The notes under the pieces: model-generated | The model's database searches: none | What the model was told of the DNA's origin: nothing | What the model saw: the letters and a program-made list of their open reading frames with translations, nothing else | Part shown: piece after piece, positions 55,186 to 64,000 of the stretch | Layout of the letters: each line of letters begins with the position of its first letter | Position numbering within the stretch: position 1 is the first letter of the stretch | Origin: Burkholderiales bacterium | Lineage (GTDB): Bacteria; Pseudomonadota; Gammaproteobacteria; Burkholderiales; Ga0077523 | NCBI GenBank assembly: GCA_022843925.1 | Contig: JALHMS010000004.1 | Coordinates: 49,086-113,085 of the forward strand | Direction: 5' to 3' | DNA: 64,000 bases | Made by a program: the position numbers and the translations under genes

Positions 55186-55686
55186 ATGGACGAGGAACTG
55201 CACGAACTTTCCCTGCGCACCGGCGAGGCCCTCGCCCAGTCGGGTCGGATGCTCGTCACGGCGGAGTCCTGCACGGGGGGCGGCATCGGCGCGACGGTGA
55301 CGATGGTCGCCGGCAGTTCCCGCTGGTACGAAGGCGGTTTCGTGACCTACAGCAACGCGGCGAAGCAGGCCCTGCTGGGTGTCCCGCCCGAGACGCTGTT
55401 GCGGCACGGCGCCGTGTCCGAGGCGACGGTCGTCGCCATGGTGGACGGCGCGCTCCTGCGCACGGAGGCAGGCATGGCCGTCGCGGTGAGTGGTGTCGCA
55501 GGCCCAGGCGGCGGGACGCTGACGAAGCCGGTGGGCATGGTGTGCATCGCCTGGGGGCTTGCGGACGGATTCCGCGAGGCGCGCACGTATCGATTCCCGG
55601 GCGATCGCGAGGCGGTGCGACGACAGACGATTCTGGAGGCCCTCGCCGGTGTCATCCGATTGAGCGAGGGGCCGGTGCCGGCGTGA
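55186..55686 (+). CDS. pncC: Nicotinamide-nucleotide amidase (CinA C-terminal family)
   Basis: A 166-residue single-domain enzyme that deamidates nicotinamide mononucleotide in NAD recycling. LVTAESCTGGGIGATVTMVAGSSRWYEGGFVTYSNAAKQALLGV and AVSGVAGPGGGTLTKPVGMVCIAW are typical. It lacks the N-terminal MoaB-like half of long CinA proteins. It starts 1 nt after the pgpA stop, so thiL-pgpA-pncC form an operon. Confidence 0.93.
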   Translation: MDEELHELSLRTGEALAQSGRMLVTAESCTGGGIGATVTMVAGSSRWYEGGFVTYSNAAKQALLGVPPETLLRHGAVSEATVVAMVDGALLRTEAGMAVAVSGVAGPGGGTLTKPVGMVCIAWGLADGFREARTYRFPGDREAVRRQTILEALAGVIRLSEGPVPA

Positions 55687-55707
55687 TCGCAACGGAGCGC
55701 TGCGGGT

Positions 55708-55935
55708 TCAGCGCTCGAAGCAGCGGCCGCAGGCGGTGTGGCGGCTCCACTTCCGGTCGAGTTCCCGGTCATAGATCGCGCGCCGCGCCCGCCGTGAGCG
55801 GGCGGGCGAATCGGTCGCGGACGGCGGCTCCAGGGTCATGTGCCGCTCGAAGGCGTCGTCGCCACTCATCACCCGCAGCGCGCGCCAGGCGTGGGCCCCG
55901 CACCACCACAGGAAGTCCCTCAGCAGCGTCAGCAT
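55708..55935 (-). CDS. Second YbdD/YjiX-like small protein
   Basis: A 75-residue protein, MLTLLRDFLWWCGAHAWRALRVMSGDDAFERHM, with C-terminal YDRELDRKWSRHTACGRCFER. It shares the GDDAxER and DRKW blocks with the ybdD product at 40848-41027, but is longer and ends in CGRC instead of CC. No CstA/BtsT-type transporter is next to it. A GGGAGATC ribosome-binding site precedes the ATG. It may serve a transporter elsewhere. Confidence 0.78.
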   Translation of the reverse strand: MLTLLRDFLWWCGAHAWRALRVMSGDDAFERHMTLEPPSATDSPARSRRARRAIYDRELDRKWSRHTACGRCFER

Positions 55936-55956
55936 GGTGATCTCCCGCGAAAGGGG

Positions 55957-56898
55957 TCAGCCGGTCCGGCTCGACGTCGTGACGGTATACCGCATCTCGA
56001 TCGCGCCTTCCATGTCGGGGCGGTCGCCGAACGTGAGCGTCCCGGTGCCGGTGAGGGTCGCCTCCTCGCCGCAGAGCCGCGTGAAGGTGTCCGATCCGTT
56101 CTGGATGTAGGTGCCGTTCGCGCTGAGGTCGCAGAGCACGAAGCGGCCATCGCGGGATTCGATCCGCGCATGGCTGCGGGACGCACGCTTGGTGGCGAGG
56201 ACCACCTGGTTGGCGGCGTCCCGACCGATCGTGATCGCCCCGCGTTCCACGCGCCACGACAGCGTGCCCATGCGCAGCTCGAGCACGGGCGAGGCGGGCA
56301 TCGATTTCAGTGCGACCGTGCCTCCGACGACGGTGAGGTCCGCGGCGAGGTCCCAGACGATCTCGTGCAGGCGCACTTCCGTGGCGCGCCCCCGCACGGC
56401 GGCATGACCGAGGGTCCGCAGCCCGAACCGGAGGTAGGAGGGCAGGGATTCGCTCGCCGTGTCGCCGAGCAGGATCTGTCCCGAGGAGGCCATGCCGACG
56501 ATCCGCGCAGCGACGTTCACCGTGTCGCCGAAGACGTCGCCGTCCCGTCGCAGCACGGGGCCGGACTGGTATCCGATCCGGAGCGCCATGGGCGCGTCGC
56601 CCGCCTGCGGCAACCCGTGTACCCCCGACTGCATGGCGCACGCCGCGAGGGTGGCCGCCCCGCTGTTCGGGAACAGGCACATCAACTCGTCGCCGATGGT
56701 CTTGATCACTTCGCCGTCGTTCGCGAGGACGGCCTCCTTCGCGACGGCGAGGCACTCGCCCACGCGACGCAAAGCTTCCTTGTCGCCGCAGCGCTCGTAC
56801 AGGCGAGTGCTGCCGGCCACGTCGGCGAACAGGACAGTCAGGTTCGTCGCTTCGTTCATGGCGTTCGTGTGGTCGGGGCGGACTTCCGAGTCATGCAT
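55957..56898 (-). CDS. Class III adenylate/guanylate cyclase with C-terminal FHA domain
   Basis: A 313-residue cytoplasmic protein. Residues ~20-190 form a nucleotide cyclase domain: LTVLFADVAGSTRLYE (metal-binding Asp), GEVIKTIGDELMCLFPN and GDTVNVAARIVGMASSGQIL. Residues ~210-300 form an FHA domain (ITIGRDAANQVVL, SRSHARIE, LSANGTYIQNG), which binds phosphothreonine. It overlaps the end of the kinase gene by 8 nt, so kinase output is probably read by this FHA. Start at 56898; an internal ATG at 56859 is an alternative. Confidence 0.9.
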   Translation of the reverse strand: MHDSEVRPDHTNAMNEATNLTVLFADVAGSTRLYERCGDKEALRRVGECLAVAKEAVLANDGEVIKTIGDELMCLFPNSGAATLAACAMQSGVHGLPQAGDAPMALRIGYQSGPVLRRDGDVFGDTVNVAARIVGMASSGQILLGDTASESLPSYLRFGLRTLGHAAVRGRATEVRLHEIVWDLAADLTVVGGTVALKSMPASPVLELRMGTLSWRVERGAITIGRDAANQVVLATKRASRSHARIESRDGRFVLCDLSANGTYIQNGSDTFTRLCGEEATLTGTGTLTFGDRPDMEGAIEMRYTVTTSSRTG

Positions 56899-59284
56899 TC
56901 TGGGAGCGGATCGCGAGCACGGCCTGGTTGCGCAGGGTCTTCAGCATCGACAGTTCCTCGGAGGTGAACCGCAGACCGCGGGCGTCCGAGCTGTCGCCGT
57001 AGAAGAGGGCGACGGGTTTCTTGTTCAGCATCACCGGGAACAACGCCAGCGATCTCGAAGGCAGCGCCTTGCGGTACCAGTCGGGGATCGTGTTGCGGAT
57101 GTTCTCGCCATCGACGTTCTCGATATGGATGTCGACGCCCTGCGAGAGCGCCGCGTGGAATACGTCCTTCGCGGGTGTCATGCTGATCGAGAAGCCGCGC
57201 CGCAGAAGATCGTCCACGCCCTTGCCGAACCCCAGGCGCGCCTTCAGCGCGTTGTTCGCGGGGTCGCGCACGAACAGCAGGACCCGGCCGAAGCCGATGC
57301 CGCGATACATGGCCTCGACGATCATGCGCAGGACGTCGTTCAGCTGGAAGGTGGTCACGAGGGCATTCGTGATGTCCTGGATGCCGGCCGTCAGCACGGC
57401 TTTGCGCTCGTCCGTGGTCGGACCCCCGCTGGCGCTGCTTTCGGTCTTCACCGTCGGGACGCTCGTACCCGCCAGCGTCTCGTGCAGCGCATCGGTGATC
57501 TTCTCGCCGGAGAACTCCTCGGACCACGAGACGGCCCGGGCGAAGAACGGGCTGGTCGCCGTGCTGAGACCCAGTGCTTCCGCGTCGGAAGCGAGGTTGG
57601 TCACGGCCTTGTTGACCGCCGCCAGGATCTGGCCTTGCGAGATGGCGAGGGGCTCGCCGAAGCGCTTCTCGATCTTGAGCAGGCGAGGCGCGCGCTCCTC
57701 GTCGCTCGCATAGCGGATCACGTCGGTCACCCCCCGCGCGAGGGTCGCGACGAGTCGCATGCTGTCGGTGTCGGAGGTCGGCGGCATGGGCTGGAGTTCG
57801 AGCACGGGCCGCATGGTCGCCACGATCCGGTCGGGGAACTTCCAAGTTTTGGCGATCCCCATCCCGAGTTCGTCCATCGGCGCCCCGAGGGTCGATGCCG
57901 CCACCTTGCGCTCGTCCTGCCCGGTGCGCACTAGCTTCTGGATCTCGGCGTACTCCTCGTGGAAGTAGAACGCCGTCAGCAGCCGCCCGAGGTTGTGGAA
58001 CATCGCGCAGACGAAGGCTTCCTCGGCGTCGCGCAGTCCGCTGGCGGCGAGCATCGATCGGGCGAGCAGCCCGTTGAAGTAGGTGGCGATGATCTCTTCG
58101 CGCAGGGCGAGAGCCTGGGACTTGTTCTGGAGGTGCTCGAACAGCAGCAGGCCCACGGCGATGGACCGGACCTGATCGAAGCCGATGACCATGATGGCCC
58201 GCGAGACCGTCGTCACACCGCGTCCCACCGAGCCGTAGTGCGCGGAGTTCACGAGCTTCATGAGCTTGTTGGTGACGGCGAAGTCCTTGAGGATCGCGGC
58301 CGCCAGCGTCGCCACGCCCTGCTTGTCGGATCCCATGGCCTTCGTGACCGTGGTGATCGTGTCGGTGAGCGCGGGGAAGTCGCTGCGCAGACGGATCCGC
58401 CGGAGCAGGAACTCCATGGTCGCGTCGCTGACTGGCTCGATCGCCTCGCCGGAATCGTCCGGGCGAAGGTATCGCTCGAGCGCCTCGGCCATCTCGGCGG
58501 CGGAGGCATAGCGGTTCTCGGGTTCCTTCGTGAGCGCGCGCATCACGATGCCGTCCAGCGCCTCGTCGATCCCCTGGGCGAGTTTCGAGGCCGGCTGGAA
58601 CGGCACGTTCGCGATCTTGTGGAGCACTTCGAACACGGTGCTGCCGGTGACGGCCGGTTCGCCGGTGAGCATCTCGTAGAGCACCATCCCGACGGAGAAG
58701 ACGTCCGACCGTGGCGAGAACTCGCGGTTGGTCACGTACTCGGGGGCGGTGTACGCCGGGGTGCCGTGGAATCCGGTGTCGGACGGGTCCGCACCCGACA
58801 TGAGCGAGGCGATCCCGAAATCCATGACCCGCGCCATGCCGTCGGTCGTGATCATGATGTTCCCGGGTTTGATGTCCCGGTGGACGACACCCTTCTGGTG
58901 GGCGAAGTCGATGCCCTTCAGCATCTGGAGCGTGTACTCGACCGCCTGGATCGGCGCCATCGCCCCGTTCTCCCGGAGGGCTGCTGCCAGGGTCGTGCCG
59001 GGAACGAACTCGAAGACCAGATAGGGGCGATCCTGATCCCGTCCGGCGTCGAATAGGGTCACGACATTCGGGTGGACCAGGCGGCTCGCCATCACGGCTT
59101 CGTCGAGCAGGGTGCGGACGGCGGCGGGGTTCGACCGGGCATCGACGTCGATGGTCTTGATCGCGACGTCGCGTTGAAGGTCCGGATCGTGGGCGAGCCA
59201 TACGCTGCCCTGGGTGCCCTTGCCGAGGGGTTTCACGACCTCGAATCGGCCGATGCGCTGTGCGGTCTGGGGAAGGGATGCCAT
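56891..59284 (-). CDS. Ser/Thr protein kinase with HDOD and GAF domains
   Basis: A 797-residue soluble signalling protein. Start at 59284 follows TAGGAGCAGCC. Kinase domain at residues ~10-275: GKGTQGSVWLAHD, VAIKTI, HRDIKPGNIMI (near 135), MDFGIAS and GTPAYTAPE, all catalytic residues intact. An HDOD domain follows at ~305-500 (LTDTITTVTKAMGSDKQGVATLAAAILKDFAVTNKLMKLVNSAHYG) and a GAF domain near the C-terminus (~630-790). There is no transmembrane segment or PASTA repeat. Coupled to the cyclase-FHA gene; divergent from recA. Confidence 0.93.
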   Translation of the reverse strand: MASLPQTAQRIGRFEVVKPLGKGTQGSVWLAHDPDLQRDVAIKTIDVDARSNPAAVRTLLDEAVMASRLVHPNVVTLFDAGRDQDRPYLVFEFVPGTTLAAALRENGAMAPIQAVEYTLQMLKGIDFAHQKGVVHRDIKPGNIMITTDGMARVMDFGIASLMSGADPSDTGFHGTPAYTAPEYVTNREFSPRSDVFSVGMVLYEMLTGEPAVTGSTVFEVLHKIANVPFQPASKLAQGIDEALDGIVMRALTKEPENRYASAAEMAEALERYLRPDDSGEAIEPVSDATMEFLLRRIRLRSDFPALTDTITTVTKAMGSDKQGVATLAAAILKDFAVTNKLMKLVNSAHYGSVGRGVTTVSRAIMVIGFDQVRSIAVGLLLFEHLQNKSQALALREEIIATYFNGLLARSMLAASGLRDAEEAFVCAMFHNLGRLLTAFYFHEEYAEIQKLVRTGQDERKVAASTLGAPMDELGMGIAKTWKFPDRIVATMRPVLELQPMPPTSDTDSMRLVATLARGVTDVIRYASDEERAPRLLKIEKRFGEPLAISQGQILAAVNKAVTNLASDAEALGLSTATSPFFARAVSWSEEFSGEKITDALHETLAGTSVPTVKTESSASGGPTTDERKAVLTAGIQDITNALVTTFQLNDVLRMIVEAMYRGIGFGRVLLFVRDPANNALKARLGFGKGVDDLLRRGFSISMTPAKDVFHAALSQGVDIHIENVDGENIRNTIPDWYRKALPSRSLALFPVMLNKKPVALFYGDSSDARGLRFTSEELSMLKTLRNQAVLAIRSQNA

Positions 59285-59412
59285 GGCTGCTCCTACGGCA
59301 AACGGCGGCGCTTCTTTATCCTTTGGCAGGCCGCCTGGCAAGCCTGGCGGGTGGGTCCAGGTGCTTGAAAAAAAGGGGAATTGCGTAGGCATGGCGGGAG
59401 AGGTGCGTATGC

Positions 59413-59418
59413 CATAAT
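59413..59418 (+). promoter_or_regulatory. Extended -10 promoter of recA
   Basis: TGC-CATAAT (TG at 59410-59411, hexamer 59413-59418) is an extended -10 element, 38 bp before the ATG. The -35 region is weak. I see no CTGT-N8-ACAG LexA site between here and the kinase gene. Confidence 0.5.
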
Positions 59419-59456
59419 CCAGGCCTTCCGAGACGCGGATTCCCACATAGAGCACC

Positions 59457-60476
59457 ATGGACGACAACAAGACGAAGGCACTGGCGGCGGCCCTATCCCA
59501 GATCGAGAAGCAGTTCGGCAAGGGTTCGATCATGCGGCTCGGCGAGAACGACGTGAGCCAGGACATCCAGGTGGTTTCCACCGGTTCCCTCGGCCTCGAT
59601 CTCGCCCTCGGCATCGGTGGCCTCCCCCGCGGCCGGATCGTCGAGATCTACGGTCCGGAATCGTCCGGCAAGACGACGCTCACGCTGCAGGTCATCGCAG
59701 AAGCCCAGGCCCTCGGCGGCATCGCGGCCTTCATCGACGCGGAACACGCGCTCGATCCGCAGTACGCCAGGAAGCTCGGTGTGCGTACCGAGGACCTCCT
59801 GATCTCCCAGCCCGACAACGGTGAGCAGGCCCTCGAGATCGCCGACATGCTCGTGCGGTCCGGTTCGGTCGACGTCGTGGTGGTCGACTCCGTGGCGGCG
59901 CTCACGCCCAAGGCCGAGATCGAGGGCGAGATGGGCGACCAGCTCCCCGGACTGCAGGCCCGGCTCATGAGCCAGGCGCTGCGCAAGCTGACGGCGAACA
60001 TCAAGCGCTCCAACACGCTGGTCATCTTCATCAACCAGATCCGCATGAAGATCGGCGTGATGTTCGGCAACCCGGAAACCACCACGGGCGGCAACGCGCT
60101 GAAGTTCTACGCCTCCGTCCGCATCGACATCCGTCGGATCGGTTCCATCAAGAAAGGCGAAGAGGTCATCGGCAGCGAGACCCGCGTCAAGGTGGTCAAG
60201 AACAAGACCGCGCCGCCCTTCCGCAACGCGGAGTTCGACATCCTCTACGGCGAAGGCATCTCCCGCGAGGGCGAGGTCATCGAACTGGGTGTGGCCAACA
60301 ACATCGTCGACAAGTCCGGCGCCTGGTATGCGTACAACGGCGAGAAGATCGGCCAGGGCAAGGACAACGCCCGGGAGTTCCTCAAGGAGCATCCCGAGAT
60401 GGCCCGCGAGATCGAGCAGAAGATCCGGGCGGCCGTCGGCGTCACGCCGCTGCCCGAGGTGGCCGAGGAAGATTGA
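59457..60476 (+). CDS. recA: Recombinase RecA
   Basis: A 339-residue DNA strand-exchange protein and SOS co-protease. It opens [25 protein letters not shown]; the Walker A is [10 protein letters not shown] near residue 66; Walker [23 protein letters not shown]; loop 2 and [31 protein letters not shown] are intact. Full length. It is followed 30 bp later by recX. Confidence 0.99.
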   Translation: MDDNKTKALAAALSQIEKQFGKGSIMRLGENDVSQDIQVVSTGSLGLDLALGIGGLPRGRIVEIYGPESSGKTTLTLQVIAEAQALGGIAAFIDAEHALDPQYARKLGVRTEDLLISQPDNGEQALEIADMLVRSGSVDVVVVDSVAALTPKAEIEGEMGDQLPGLQARLMSQALRKLTANIKRSNTLVIFINQIRMKIGVMFGNPETTTGGNALKFYASVRIDIRRIGSIKKGEEVIGSETRVKVVKNKTAPPFRNAEFDILYGEGISREGEVIELGVANNIVDKSGAWYAYNGEKIGQGKDNAREFLKEHPEMAREIEQKIRAAVGVTPLPEVAEED

Positions 60477-60506
60477 CCGCCGGATTCCTTTCCCGGAGGG
60501 CCGCTC

Positions 60507-60959
60507 TTGGCTGAAGGCCCGTCGCTCCGGGCCCGCGCCTTCGCCATCCTGGCCCGGCGGGACCACGGACGGGTGGAACTGGGGCGCAAGCTCGCCCGCC
60601 ATGCCGACGAGGCGGACGACATCCCGGCGCTGCTCGACGACCTCGAACGATCGGGTTACCTGTCCGACGAGCGTGTCGCCGAGCAGATCGCGCGTCGGCA
60701 TGCCGGTCGGCATGGTCCGCTCCGGGTCGCCCGGGATCTCGAAGCGCGCGGGGTCCGCGCGGCAGACATCGAAACCGTGGTGTCGGCGGCGCGCGAAGCC
60801 GAACCGGCACAGGCGCTCCAGGTCCTGCGCCGGAGATTCCCCGAGCCCCCCGAAGACGCGACCAGCTATGCCCGTCAGGGGCGCTATCTCGCCAACCGCG
60901 GCTTCTCTCCCGAGGTCATTCGACGCGTGCTGCGGGTCGGCTCCGAACCTGAGGACTGA
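60507..60959 (+). CDS. recX: Regulatory protein RecX
   Basis: A 150-residue helical regulator that limits RecA filaments. RARAFAILARRDHGRVELGRKL, LDDLERSGYLSDERVAEQIARRHAGRHGPLRVARDLEARGV and YLANRGFSPEVIRRVL are the three helical repeats. It starts with TTG at 60507, 6 nt after GGAGGG; no ATG or GTG fits better. Co-transcribed with recA. Confidence 0.93.
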   Translation: MAEGPSLRARAFAILARRDHGRVELGRKLARHADEADDIPALLDDLERSGYLSDERVAEQIARRHAGRHGPLRVARDLEARGVRAADIETVVSAAREAEPAQALQVLRRRFPEPPEDATSYARQGRYLANRGFSPEVIRRVLRVGSEPED

Positions 60960-61005
60960 CCGCCCGGCCCGTCCGCACAGGACGCCCGCCTTCCGGAGCA
61001 ACCGG

Positions 61006-61052
61006 TTGCCGAAAATCCCCTCCCAGGCGCTATGCTTCGGGCTCCCTAGAAT
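61006..61052 (+). promoter_or_regulatory. Promoter region of alaS
   Basis: TTGCCG (61006-61011) with TATGCT (61031-61036, 19-bp spacing) is one option; TAGAAT at 61047-61052, 21 bp before the ATG, is another -10. Both are upstream of alaS and separate it from recX. Confidence 0.4.
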
Positions 61053-61073
61053 GTCCCGCCTCCCAGACCGACC

Positions 61074-63668
<2,595 letters not shown>

Positions 63669-63674
63669 ACCGGT

Positions 63675-63705
63675 CGGCCCCTGGGCACCGGAGCCCCGGG
63701 GGCCG
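63675..63705 (+). terminator. Hairpin after alaS
   Basis: CGGCCCC (63675-63681) pairs with GGGGCCG (63699-63705), and GGGC (63683-63686) with GCCC (63693-63696) inside. It starts 7 bp after the alaS stop. No T-tract follows. Confidence 0.55.
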
Positions 63706-63757
63706 GCTCCATCATCGGCGTGCCGGAGACCGGTCGCCGGGACACGAGGAGAAGGCG

Positions 63758-64000
63758 ATGCAACGCACGACGATGTGGCTGGCCGGGATGGTGATGGCGG
63801 CGATGCCGGCCCTGGGCTTCGCGCAGGCGAAGGAAGTGACGACGACGCAGTCGATCCGCATCAAGGGGTCCGCCGAGGAAGTCTGGACCTACGTGGGCGA
63901 TTTCGGCGGGCTCGCGAAGTGGTTCCCGTCGGCGGAATCGAGCCGGCTCGTGCTGAAGTCGCGGAGCGAGGAAGGCGCGATCCGCGAACTGCTGCGCCGG
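63758..64000 (+). CDS. Exported SRPBCC-family protein, truncated by the window end
   Basis: The first 81 codons of a gene that runs past the window. The ATG follows GAGGAGAAGG. A signal peptide (TMWLAGMVMAAMPALGFAQA) precedes VTTTQSIRIKGSAEEVWTYVGDFGGLAKWFP, the N-terminal strand-helix of SRPBCC/polyketide-cyclase-like lipid-binding folds. The family binds hydrophobic ligands; an exported copy has no assigned role. No other gene is seen downstream within the window. Confidence 0.75.
   Translation, partial: MQRTTMWLAGMVMAAMPALGFAQAKEVTTTQSIRIKGSAEEVWTYVGDFGGLAKWFPSAESSRLVLKSRSEEGAIRELLRR

Overview
The window is chromosomal DNA of very high GC content, densely coded, with short spacers and many ATGA/GTGA start-stop overlaps. 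Gene order points to a betaproteobacterium: ribF-ileS-lspA-ispH facing a type IV minor-pilin/PilY1 operon, glyA-nrdR-ribD-ribE-ribB-ribH-nusB followed by thiL-pgpA-pncC, and recA-recX-alaS. No rRNA or taxon-specific marker is present, so I do not go below class, and a relative near the beta/gamma boundary is possible.

Layout. 1-517: a tandem array of GTAG-type REP hairpins. 539-6572 (minus): a heavy-metal RND efflux operon (small His-rich protein, adaptor, pump, outer-membrane factor), separated from queG by an FNR-like palindrome. 6698-13454 (plus): queG, a second REP cluster, then ribF-ileS-lspA-ispH. 13507-25451 (minus): pilE-fimT-pilV-pilW-pilX and two tandem pilY1 genes. 25654-30473: a cysteine-free Fur-family regulator, two crotonase-family genes, tRNA-Thr(CGT), a small Rap1a-like secreted protein, an enolase-superfamily enzyme, a candidate sigma54-driven small RNA and a YqhA-type membrane protein. 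30492-35482: a small secreted protein, a cupin, and a coupled amidohydrolase / CoA-transferase / UMF1-type transporter unit. 35546-41027: a PilZ-like protein, a large inverted-repeat element, mogA-darP, pmbA, a K+ channel and ybdD. 41285-49167: cstA, then glyA to nusB. 49157-53693: a module that separates nusB from thiL, made of a GGDEF-EAL protein, a cupredoxin-like protein, an exported truncated globin and a DUF3034 protein. 53741-55935: thiL-pgpA-pncC and a second ybdD-like gene. 55957-59284 (minus): a Ser/Thr kinase-HDOD-GAF protein coupled to an adenylate cyclase-FHA protein. 59457-64000: recA-recX-alaS and the start of an SRPBCC-domain protein.

How genes work together: the riboflavin genes supply FMN/FAD through ribF; lspA and ispH are housekeeping. 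The pilus genes, GGDEF-EAL enzyme and PilZ-like protein could belong to one c-di-GMP/surface-behaviour network. The kinase/FHA/cyclase pair is a separate signalling cassette. CstA with YbdD suggests pyruvate or peptide uptake.

Most notable items: (1) a consensus sigma54 promoter followed about 90 nt later by a strong terminator, with no gene between; (2) the exported globin/cupredoxin/GGDEF-EAL/DUF3034 module; (3) two unrelated extragenic repeat elements that each supply the TAG stop codon of the neighbouring gene; (4) pgpA with no standard start codon but a well-placed AUU; (5) tandem pilY1 genes.
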